A stretch of DNA of 64,000 nt, taken from assembly GCF_018139565.1 (NCBI RefSeq), contig NZ_JAGSPK010000001.1, positions 682,001 to 746,000 on the forward strand, read 5' to 3'. This DNA is from Cognatundibacterium rivi (GTDB lineage Bacteria; Pseudomonadota; Gammaproteobacteria; Burkholderiales; Burkholderiaceae_D). Shown piece after piece: positions 36,075-42,916 of this stretch (the stretch's first letter is position 1; every line of letters starts with the position of its first letter). The translations under genes and the position numbers were made by a program. The notes under the pieces were generated by a model that worked only from the letters and a program-made list of their open reading frames with translations, ran no database searches and was not told where the DNA came from.

Positions 36075-36851
36075 ATGGATATCCTGACGCATAAAGAAAA
36101 TGGCATTCTGACGATTAGCTTCAATCGGCCTGAAAAGAAAAACGCGATTACCGCCGCAATGTATCAGGCGATGGCTGACGCGCTGCGCGATGCTGATGGC
36201 GACAATGCCGTGCGAGCGATCCTGATTACCGGCAAACCAGAAATTTTCACTGCCGGTAATGATCTTGAAGATTTCATGAAAAATGCATCTTCACTGGCTT
36301 CAGCAGAGGCGCTGCCTCCGGTCTATCAGTTTATGCAGGCATTGAATGAATCTTCGAAGCCGGTAATTGCAGCTGTTTCTGGCGCGGCAGTCGGTATCGG
36401 TACGACCTTGCTGATGCATTGTGATCTGATTTATCTCGCCGATAATGCGAAGCTGTCCATGCCATTCACGCAGTTGGGTTTATGCCCGGAATTCGCTTCC
36501 AGTATGATTTTCCAGAAAATCGTCGGCTATCAGCGTGCCGCTGAAAAATTGATGTTGGGTGAACCGTTTAGCGCGCAGGAAGCGCTGGAGATGGGCTTTG
36601 TCAACAAAGTATTACCGCTGGACGAGTTGTTACCGTATGCGCAGCAAGTCGCTGCAAAAATTGTGGCTTTACCTGCGGCGTCGATACGCGTTACTAAACG
36701 TCTGATGAAAGCAAATCAGCCTGCCGAAGTGAGTGCAAAAATGCTGGAAGAAAATAAGCATTTTGCTGCGATGCTGCATGGCCCAGAAGCCAAAGAAGCA
36801 TTCATGGCATTTTTTCAGAAACGCAAACCGGATTTCAGTCAGTTCAACTGA
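36075..36851 (+). CDS. Enoyl-CoA hydratase/isomerase, Eci2-like
   Basis: A 258-residue crotonase-fold enzyme. FNRPEKKNAITAAMYQAM opens the fold; TAGNDLEDF and SGAAVGIGTTLL form the oxyanion hole. The region usually reading QPEI..PGAGGTQRL in hydratases is instead MPFTQLGLCPEFASS, which is the pattern of delta3-delta2 enoyl-CoA isomerases (Eci2 type) with the single catalytic Glu. It would therefore move double bonds so that unsaturated fatty acids can enter beta-oxidation. It lies after the fadA terminator on its own transcript, with a GAAGAGA ribosome site. Confidence 0.85.
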   Translation: MDILTHKENGILTISFNRPEKKNAITAAMYQAMADALRDADGDNAVRAILITGKPEIFTAGNDLEDFMKNASSLASAEALPPVYQFMQALNESSKPVIAAVSGAAVGIGTTLLMHCDLIYLADNAKLSMPFTQLGLCPEFASSMIFQKIVGYQRAAEKLMLGEPFSAQEALEMGFVNKVLPLDELLPYAQQVAAKIVALPAASIRVTKRLMKANQPAEVSAKMLEENKHFAAMLHGPEAKEAFMAFFQKRKPDFSQFN

Positions 36852-36931
36852 TAGCAGAATCAATTGTTTATCTGGCGTAAAGTGTCACGAAAGCTGAGAT
36901 TTTTGTCAAAGTAGTTGAACTTGTTAAAATG

Positions 36932-36960
36932 AAACGGCAGCTTTATTGCTGCCGTTTTGC
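36932..36960 (+). terminator. Intrinsic terminator after the enoyl-CoA isomerase gene
   Basis: AAACGGCAGC (36932-36941) pairs perfectly with GCTGCCGTTT (36948-36957) across a 6-base loop, followed by TT. Confidence 0.8.
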
Positions 36961-37120
36961 TTCACCAGCAGACGTTGACAGGTCATCGAATTAGTTTCGC
37001 ACCAGGTCATAAATGATAAATTGCGCAAAGCGCTCGTTCTGGCAATTCTTTTTGCTGTGGGCGACCTGGCTAGACTTAATATTAAATTGCACTAGAGATT
37101 CAAGGAAAGGTGATACCGTA

Positions 37121-38077
37121 ATGAAATTTGTAATGCGCTTGTTGGGTAGTTTGCTGTTTTGTCTCCCATTGCACGCCCAAGTAAGTCAGGGGCATGAACT
37201 TGCACCGGATGCACTCGAAAGATGTTTCCAATTGCAGAACGCTACCGCTGTTAACGCGCCTATTGGAACGATCGCACGGACACGTTCACTAAACCTAAGT
37301 GCGCAGAAGCCACGCGACGACATTTACGAAGTGCGGATGATTTCTAGTCTTTCGAATGGACAATTGATATTTTTAGGCGGGCCACACGTTACATCGCCGG
37401 ATCGCAGTCTTTTCAACTTAATCGAAAGCACCTTCGATAAAGAAAAGCCCAGCGAGTCATACATAGAGGTAAATGACGTGTCCTACTTGCGCAAGTTGCC
37501 GGAAGAAAAGGAGTCCGTCATAGCAACTCGCGGCGAGCCGAGCTACCTCGGATTTATAGCGAGGGAGCGCAACGTTACCGTACTTCCTTTGGAACCTCGC
37601 GATATTGATCTTTATGTAAATCTACGCAAGTACTTTTCCGCGGATCAGATCATACTCACATTGGTTCTACGCGAGGCTCAGCTCGTAAGAGATCGACACA
37701 GGGCCTCAGGCGAGAGACTCGAGGATGCGACGTTCGAAAAGCTTAGGATGTGGAATCAAATCGCCAGGGAATTGGACGATGTCGTCTCAATTAAAAACAT
37801 TTTCGACCTAACTGTCGCAGTTAGAAAGATTTGGCCTGACTTCGATTGGCGTCAAACGCCCGCGACTTGGTTTAATCCCTTGCTATCATCGGAAGACACT
37901 GGCGGTCGATTTACGAACGAAATCATAAGACGTGAGAAGACATTCAGAGATTTTCACTATGCGCAACTACTTTTGTCGAAAGTATCTGAAGGGAGGACAG
38001 TGATAGCACTTGCTGGCCGCAACCATGCTTATTCAATCGCTTCGGGATATAAATGTCTACTTAATTCTGACAAGTAG
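37121..38077 (+). CDS. Exported protein of unknown function, TIKI/TraB/ChaN-like layout
   Basis: A 318-residue exported protein with signal peptide MKFVMRLLGSLLFCLPLHAQ. I do not recognise a close family. The ends fit the TIKI/TraB/ChaN fold in outline: an early strand followed by GGPH (LIFLGGPHVTSPDRSLFNLIE, ~85) and a late VIALAGRNHAYS with Gly and His (~305), where that fold has its paired G-x-x-H motifs. This is a tentative, motif-based reading. It uses many AGA, AGG and CGA Arg codons, unlike the fad genes before it, suggesting transfer. The start at 37121 has an AAGGAAAGG ribosome site. Confidence 0.6.
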   Translation: MKFVMRLLGSLLFCLPLHAQVSQGHELAPDALERCFQLQNATAVNAPIGTIARTRSLNLSAQKPRDDIYEVRMISSLSNGQLIFLGGPHVTSPDRSLFNLIESTFDKEKPSESYIEVNDVSYLRKLPEEKESVIATRGEPSYLGFIARERNVTVLPLEPRDIDLYVNLRKYFSADQIILTLVLREAQLVRDRHRASGERLEDATFEKLRMWNQIARELDDVVSIKNIFDLTVAVRKIWPDFDWRQTPATWFNPLLSSEDTGGRFTNEIIRREKTFRDFHYAQLLLSKVSEGRTVIALAGRNHAYSIASGYKCLLNSDK

Positions 38078-38519
38078 TTGTGTTTTCAAGGGTTGGGCCA
38101 AGTGGTGTCGTCTACAGTCAATAGAAATTCGAACCGTGGTCATTGTCGTCTTCGTCGTCACCTTGAGAGCGCTACAACATGCAGCCAGACGTCGCGTCCA
38201 TTCCTATGTGATTCAAGCAAATTCAATTTGCAAAGCGAGTCTCGGAATTGGACGAGGCGACGAACTCAGTTTGAATCTATATTAAGCAACTACTGATACG
38301 CACTGGGTAACAAATTATTATTCGGTGATACAGACCTAATCGTAAGTTGGCTGATCGGCGCGCCAAAGAAGAGCGTTGACGCAAATGTCCGCTTTGTGGC
38401 GAAGACTGAAATCGGCCAATAACGGTCATTCGACCATGCTCTCAATTGGATGTTATATCATTAACTTTATATAATGATGTATCTGGCCTCTCCTTCAAAC
38501 CTGACTAGCGAAGTAACGC
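38078..38519. other. 442-base stretch without a supportable gene
   Basis: Short open frames here overlap each other and look unlike proteins. The stretch contains one copy of the recurring intergenic motif (38412-38434) and probably the promoter of the next gene. It may include a decayed cassette. Confidence 0.4.
38412..38434 (+). repeat. Recurring intergenic motif, copy 1
   Basis: Begins TCGGCCAATAACGGTCATTC. It shares TCGGCCA, a GG core and TTCG with the other copies in this patch. Confidence 0.5.
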
Positions 38520-38891
38520 ATGAAATTCATCTGGGCATTCTTATTGTTTGTAACATCTTCATCGTCATTTGCTTTTGTTAGCTATGAAAGTAAATGGATT
38601 CCAAAGAAGTCATACGTACTTAATACCGCAGATAAAGATGTTCTAATTGTCGCGAAAAGCTGGGCGTCAAGTCATTACAACGTCAATAAAGAAAAATACG
38701 ATTTTGAATATTCCGTACGGAAATTAGACGCCGGTTTTAGGTTGGAAATAACTCCACTGCACATAGGGCTAGACGGTAAATATCTTTATATGATTGATGG
38801 CGAAATGTGCCTTGACCTCAATCGAGGACGAAAGGTAGTTCTGGTCTATCAATGCTCCTTTCCGCCATTAGAAGCTTTACAAAGGCACTAG
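38520..38891 (+). CDS. Small exported protein of unknown function
   Basis: A 123-residue protein with signal peptide MKFIWAFLLFVTSSSSFAF. The mature part (~105 residues) has alternating hydrophobic strands and two Cys near the C-terminus (EMCLDLNRG, VYQCSFPP) that could form a disulfide. I recognise no family. Its stop codon is immediately followed by copy 2 of the recurring motif. Confidence 0.55.
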   Translation: MKFIWAFLLFVTSSSSFAFVSYESKWIPKKSYVLNTADKDVLIVAKSWASSHYNVNKEKYDFEYSVRKLDAGFRLEITPLHIGLDGKYLYMIDGEMCLDLNRGRKVVLVYQCSFPPLEALQRH

Positions 38892-38913
38892 TCGGCCAGA
38901 AGCGGACGCTCAA
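38891..38913 (+). repeat. Recurring intergenic motif, copy 2
   Basis: GTCGGCCAGAAGCGGACGCT, starting on the last base of the preceding stop codon. It shares the 12-mer CGGCCAGAAGCG with copy 3. Confidence 0.65.
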
Positions 38914-38931
38914 ATTTTTATGAGGTTTAAA

Positions 38932-39168
38932 ATGCAAATCGCTACTATTTTGATTCTTGTTGGTACTGTTATTGCGAGCGCAGCCTTCGCTTGGCGTAAG
39001 CAGTGGGTCTTGTCGTTGGCTTGGTTCTTCTCACTAGCCTACACAGTTTTCGACAAGGTATTTCCGTTTGTCTTACCTGAGCATTTGGTGACCGCATTCC
39101 CATTAGGATTTCTGGCATTAGTTTTAATTAGTTGTTGGCAGAATTTTTCTCGCAAAAAAGGTGCCTAG
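38932..39168 (+). CDS. Small two-to-three-span membrane protein
   Basis: A 78-residue protein that is almost entirely hydrophobic: ATILILVGTVIASAAFA, VLSLAWFFSLAYTVFDKVF and TAFPLGFLALVLISCW are likely membrane helices, followed by a basic tail NFSRKKGA. The ATG at 38932 is preferred over 38920 because GAGG lies 7 bases upstream of it. No family recognised. The next copy of the intergenic motif begins at its stop codon. Confidence 0.55.
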   Translation: MQIATILILVGTVIASAAFAWRKQWVLSLAWFFSLAYTVFDKVFPFVLPEHLVTAFPLGFLALVLISCWQNFSRKKGA

Positions 39169-39190
39169 CGGCCAGAAGCGGTCCTTCGCA
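39168..39190 (+). repeat. Recurring intergenic motif, copy 3
   Basis: GCGGCCAGAAGCGGTCCTTC, starting on the last base of the preceding stop codon. Confidence 0.65.
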
Positions 39191-39206
39191 TATTGAGAGA
39201 ATTACG

Positions 39207-39650
39207 ATGACACCTGAGCGTGAGAATGAATACAAAGAGTTGCTAGCCTATGTGGGGATCTTTTCAACAATTGTTTGGAAGGTTGGTCCTGACGCTGAGA
39301 TTCATCTCGCCAAAACCATTGAGAAAATTGTCCAGAAATTTGGAAAATCAAAGGCGCTTATTGGGCTGCGCCAAGCCGCCAACGATACTATAGAAGAAAC
39401 AAGTCATTGGAATTTGGAGTCGAAAGTGAGCCTAGATGAGGCGCTCAAGGCTTCTGGCGTCATCACCATTTCGGAAATTGCGCGTCGATATTCTTCGAGC
39501 TATAAACGCATTATTAAACGTGGCCATGTCCGTGACGATACCGAATACTATATCGTCAACGGCATTTTGGTTGACCAAGGAAATGCAATCTCGGACGAAG
39601 AGCGGGCACATCTGCAAAGGCTTATTGATGTGTATGAAGCCAAATGCTGA
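39207..39650 (+). CDS. Cytoplasmic protein of unknown function
   Basis: A 147-residue soluble protein beginning MTPERENEYKELLAYVGIFS. It is mostly helical, with a possible small helix-turn-helix-like segment in the second half (ITISEIARRYSSSYKRIIKRG, ~95-115). That could suggest nucleic-acid binding, but the pattern is weak. The ATG at 39207 is supported by GAGAGA upstream. No family recognised. A motif copy starts 8 bases after its stop. Confidence 0.5.
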   Translation: MTPERENEYKELLAYVGIFSTIVWKVGPDAEIHLAKTIEKIVQKFGKSKALIGLRQAANDTIEETSHWNLESKVSLDEALKASGVITISEIARRYSSSYKRIIKRGHVRDDTEYYIVNGILVDQGNAISDEERAHLQRLIDVYEAKC

Positions 39651-39658
39651 TTCCAAAT

Positions 39659-39681
39659 TCGGCCATTAGTAGACATTCGCC
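39659..39681 (+). repeat. Recurring intergenic motif, copy 4
   Basis: Begins TCGGCCATTAGTAGACATTC. It is less conserved in the middle but matches the start and the ACATTCG end. Confidence 0.5.
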
Positions 39682-39691
39682 ATAAAAATCG

Positions 39692-40030
39692 ATGCCAAAT
39701 TATTCCAAATTTGTCAGTCTTAAGAGCACCATTCGGCTTGCCGTGAACGTTATTGGAGCCCTTGCGTACCTACGCTACTCGATGCCACTTTGGGCACCAG
39801 ATGAGCTAACCAACATCCCAGGCGTCGGTGCTGGCGACCCTATTATTTGGGGCCTTACCGCGTTTCCAATCCTTATTCTCTTTGCGCTTATGAATTTTTA
39901 TTGGGCTGTCACAGGCAGCATCTCGTTTTACAAAACAAGGGAATGGAGATTAAACGTCACAGACTTGGTCGGCCCAGCAGTATGGGTAATTTCCGTAAAT
40001 ATTGATTATTCGCATCACTGGCTTCTATAA
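39692..40030 (+). CDS. Small membrane protein of unknown function
   Basis: A 112-residue protein with an N-terminal hydrophobic segment (IRLAVNVIGALAYL), a strong central helix (LTAFPILILFALMNFYWAV), and a possible third (VGPAVWVISVNI). No family recognised. Its ATG lies 10 bases after motif copy 4, so the ribosome site sits within or next to the motif. An inverted copy of the motif follows its stop by 13 bases. Confidence 0.5.
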   Translation: MPNYSKFVSLKSTIRLAVNVIGALAYLRYSMPLWAPDELTNIPGVGAGDPIIWGLTAFPILILFALMNFYWAVTGSISFYKTREWRLNVTDLVGPAVWVISVNIDYSHHWLL

Positions 40031-40367
40031 CCTTGCCTCTTCGGAATGTCCGCAACGGGACGAAAGCTGCCGATCATCAAAAGTCGTCATCCTGAATTTA
40101 CTTGATAATTCCTTGCGGGCGATATCTGACTGGAACCAATGGCCAAATCCGAATCGGAAGTCTTGGCCTGCCTTGAACTGGAGTATGTGACTGGTTTTGA
40201 CCGGAATACGAGCCAGGAACTGCAGATGTAGTATTTCAGTGCTTATTAGCTGCGTGCTTCATGATTAAACGTGGCTACTTCAGACAATCTCATCTTCCTT
40301 GGCAATAATGAGAGACATCTTCTTTTTCAGGGCAATTAGCCTCAAATTTTGTGTCAATTTACGGGTG
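40031..40367. other. 337-base stretch closing the accessory patch
   Basis: Holds the inverted motif copy and then AT-rich sequence up to the bidirectional terminator at 40368. No coding frame is convincing. Confidence 0.4.
40044..40068 (-). repeat. Recurring intergenic motif, inverted copy 5
   Basis: On the minus strand it ends GTTGCGGACATTC and begins AGCTTTCG, matching the GCGGACATTC half of the motif in the opposite orientation. Confidence 0.5.
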
Positions 40368-40400
40368 AAAAACCTGTTCATTGAGATGAACAGGTTTTTT
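40368..40400. terminator. Bidirectional intrinsic terminator
   Basis: AAAAACCTGTTCAT (40368-40381) pairs perfectly with ATGAACAGGTTTTT (40386-40399), a 14-bp stem with loop TGAG. It ends the nuclease gene on the minus strand and could also stop plus-strand transcripts. Confidence 0.85.
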
Positions 40401-40410
40401 ATTTTGCTCC

Positions 40411-41136
40411 TTACATTCTCTCAGTAAAGAACTGTATGCCGGTACGTTTGACCAGTTCTTCATAGGTGATCGGTTTTCCTGCTTTTGTGTCGTCGATGTT
40501 TTCGACCCAGTAAGCCCATCTCTTGTTTTCTGAAGGGTCGTAGACCAGTTTGAAAAGATATTTGGGTACCCAGACTTTGTTCTCACCTATCGTTGTCGGT
40601 CTGGCTTCAAATACCGGTCCAGTCAGGACATAGATATCACCACGGGCACGCATGGCATATTTACGTGTCGCATTTTCTATCGATGCCCAGGTCTTCCTAT
40701 TGTTTTCCGGTGCTTGCGGAACCATGTTTGCGAGTGAAAAACTCTGTGCCATTGCTTCCGGTGTTGCCATATTTCCAGCTGGCGCCATGTGGCCACGATC
40801 GTAGCCGGAATTCTTGTAATCGCTGAGTTCTGCGCGTTCAGCGCGCGGCAAACGGGCATCGGCAAAAAACCGATTGGTTCTTTCGTTTCCTTTCGCATCG
40901 ATGATGGTTTGCCGGTTGAGTTTTTCTGCGACATAAATGGGGGTGTGGCTTTTGGCCGAATGAAGGATCGCGAATGATGAATAGCACAAGGCCCGTGTAT
41001 TGAGTTCGGTTTCATGCGGGATAACGGGAATCTGTCCTTTAGAAAAAAATTGACGACATTCTGAAAATACAGGGGCAGCAAAACTGGCAGACGACGATAG
41101 CGCTAACGCTAAAGCGAAAATAAACTTTTTGAACAT
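40411..41136 (-). CDS. Exported DNA/RNA non-specific endonuclease (EndoG/NUC1 family)
   Basis: A 241-residue exported nuclease of the beta-beta-alpha-metal family. The signal peptide is MFKKFIFALALALSSSASFA. The catalytic motif DRGHMAPAGNM (residues 113-123) contains the general-base His, and SLANMVPQAPENNRKTW holds the metal-binding Asn. YVLTGPVFE completes the core. It would degrade DNA and RNA in the periplasm or outside. Single gene with a strong terminator. Confidence 0.9.
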   Translation of the reverse strand: MFKKFIFALALALSSSASFAAPVFSECRQFFSKGQIPVIPHETELNTRALCYSSFAILHSAKSHTPIYVAEKLNRQTIIDAKGNERTNRFFADARLPRAERAELSDYKNSGYDRGHMAPAGNMATPEAMAQSFSLANMVPQAPENNRKTWASIENATRKYAMRARGDIYVLTGPVFEARPTTIGENKVWVPKYLFKLVYDPSENKRWAYWVENIDDTKAGKPITYEELVKRTGIQFFTERM

Positions 41137-41441
41137 GAATTTTATGCGAGAAAATCAAAAGAAAAACAGGTACTGAAAACCGCAACTCATACAACCACGC
41201 GGCCATCAGCAAAGCGGGAGAGTGAAGCGAAGAAGAAAGTGCAGCAGCACATTTCCGACATGAATTTTAACGGGAACAAATCTCAGTCGTGTTTATTTAT
41301 TTGCTTCCGTGCAGTAGAGTCGCACTATCGAACATTGATTTGCTCACTATTTAATCAGGTGTCGCTATCCGTATGGCGAGTGTGCGCTGGCGAGGTGGAT
41401 ACTACCAACACGCGCCTATCATTTTTCAGGGAAATTCATCG

Positions 41442-41615
41442 ATGAAGATCAGGATCAAATTGCCAAAGCCGCGTAATCCTTTGGCGGTATTAGTGAAACA
41501 ACGTAAAGGCGGAGTGCATGGCGCATCTCAACCGGCGCGGGCAGAACGGAGAAAGTACAAGCAACGCCTGCATGGCGTGTTATCGGGTCGGTCTGGTGGG
41601 GACGAGACCGACTGA
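41442..41615 (+). CDS. Small basic protein of unknown function
   Basis: A 57-residue, very basic protein: MKIRIKLPKPRNPLAVLVKQ followed by RKGGVHGAS and a second basic helix (ARAERRKYKQRLHG). It resembles short conserved proteins of Burkholderiales with the same K-x-RNP...RK-G-x-H pattern. These have no known function; the charge suggests nucleic-acid or ribosome contact. AGGGA lies upstream of the ATG at 41442. It is convergent with the MFS gene, 26 bases away. Confidence 0.5.
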   Translation: MKIRIKLPKPRNPLAVLVKQRKGGVHGASQPARAERRKYKQRLHGVLSGRSGGDETD

Positions 41616-41641
41616 TTGGCGGTGTGTGCCGATGTTGACGT

Positions 41642-42835
41642 TTATTTTTTTTCAGGCAGTGACGGCGCGTTGCGTGCTGCGTGTACCAACAAACCAATCA
41701 GGCTGACGGTGGCAAATGCCGCGCCGGTATAAAAAGTAAAAGTGGAACCCAACTGATCCCATAAAAGCCCTGCCACCACGCTGGCAAGCAATAATGCGAT
41801 GCCACTGACCAGATTAAAAAAACCGAATGCTGTGCCGCGCAGATCTGATGGTGCGCTGGAGGCGACCATGCTTGCCAGCAGACCTTGCGTCATTCCCATG
41901 TGTATGCCCCAGAGCGTGATGCCAGCTAACAAGCCACCCCAGCTCTGGCTGTATCCGAGTATCAGGTCAGACGCAATCAGTATGACTAATCCGCCGGCAA
42001 GCATGTGGCGATGAGATATGCGGTCTGACCATTTACCAAATGGGTACGCGGTTGCTGCATAGATGAGGTTCATCGCAACCATCACGAGTGGCACCAGCGC
42101 GACAGGAACGGATAATTGTTGTGCCCGTAAGATCAGAAATGCTTCGCTGAAGCGGGCGAGTGTAAACAAACATCCGAGAGAAACCACCCACCAGTATTCT
42201 TGCCCCATTCGTTTCAGGTTGTGCTTGCTGAGTGGATTGCCAAGGCTGACCTGTGGCCGGGTATCCGGTTCTGCCACACCAATAAACAACAGCAACATTG
42301 CACCCAGACCCGGTATCACTGCAAGCCAGAAAATATGGCGGTAATCGTTTGCCCACAGCAGCATCAACGCAGTGGCCAGCAATGGTCCGGCGACGGCACC
42401 TATCGTATCGAGCGACTGCCTTAAGCCAAAGGCCTGGCCACGGATTTCTGCCGGCGTAATATCCGTAATGAGTGCATCACGCGGCGCTCCGCGTATGCCT
42501 TTGCCGGCTCTGTCGAGAAGGCGGGCAGTTAGTAACAGTCCCATTCCCTGAGAGAGTGCAAACAGTGGTTTTGAAAAAGCACTGATCCCATAACCAAGCA
42601 CCGCCAGCATTTTGCGTTTTCCGAGGCGATCACTGAGGGCGCCGGAAAATACTTTCACCAGCAAGGTCGTGGATTCGGCGATACCGTCAATCACGCCCAC
42701 CACAAACACACTGATCCCCAAGGTTCCGACCATAAACATCGGCAGCAGGCTGTGTATCATTTCTGAAGAAATATCCATCAGCATGCTGACGAAACCGAGT
42801 ATCCAGATACTTCTGGGAATTTTTGGACGTGTCAT
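41642..42835 (-). CDS. MFS transporter
   Basis: A 397-residue inner-membrane transporter with about 12 hydrophobic helices. Motif A, GALSDRLGKRKML, is in the loop between helices 2 and 3, and a degenerate repeat (GKWSDRISHRHML) is in the second half. The segment ARLLDRAGKGIRGAPRDALI is typical of a group of drug or small-solute antiporters in proteobacteria. The substrate is not evident. Confidence 0.85.
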   Translation of the reverse strand: MTRPKIPRSIWILGFVSMLMDISSEMIHSLLPMFMVGTLGISVFVVGVIDGIAESTTLLVKVFSGALSDRLGKRKMLAVLGYGISAFSKPLFALSQGMGLLLTARLLDRAGKGIRGAPRDALITDITPAEIRGQAFGLRQSLDTIGAVAGPLLATALMLLWANDYRHIFWLAVIPGLGAMLLLFIGVAEPDTRPQVSLGNPLSKHNLKRMGQEYWWVVSLGCLFTLARFSEAFLILRAQQLSVPVALVPLVMVAMNLIYAATAYPFGKWSDRISHRHMLAGGLVILIASDLILGYSQSWGGLLAGITLWGIHMGMTQGLLASMVASSAPSDLRGTAFGFFNLVSGIALLLASVVAGLLWDQLGSTFTFYTGAAFATVSLIGLLVHAARNAPSLPEKK

Positions 42836-42916
42836 CTGTGTTAAGCGAAAGTCATCTGCGCATTGGCGATAAACGTAGGAATTTAATTTATCTGAAACTG
42901 ATCTGGCCAGTGCTGA

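Noticed and set aside
38010..38296. Two overlapping small open frames after the 37121-38077 gene
   Set aside because: They overlap each other in different frames, have no ribosome sites and have unprotein-like composition.
37121..40068. Integron array with attC sites
   Set aside because: Only isolated matches to GTTRRRY (for example GTTGGGC near 38091) were found, with no paired RYYYAAC site at the expected distance and no integrase. The repeated motif is a different sequence.
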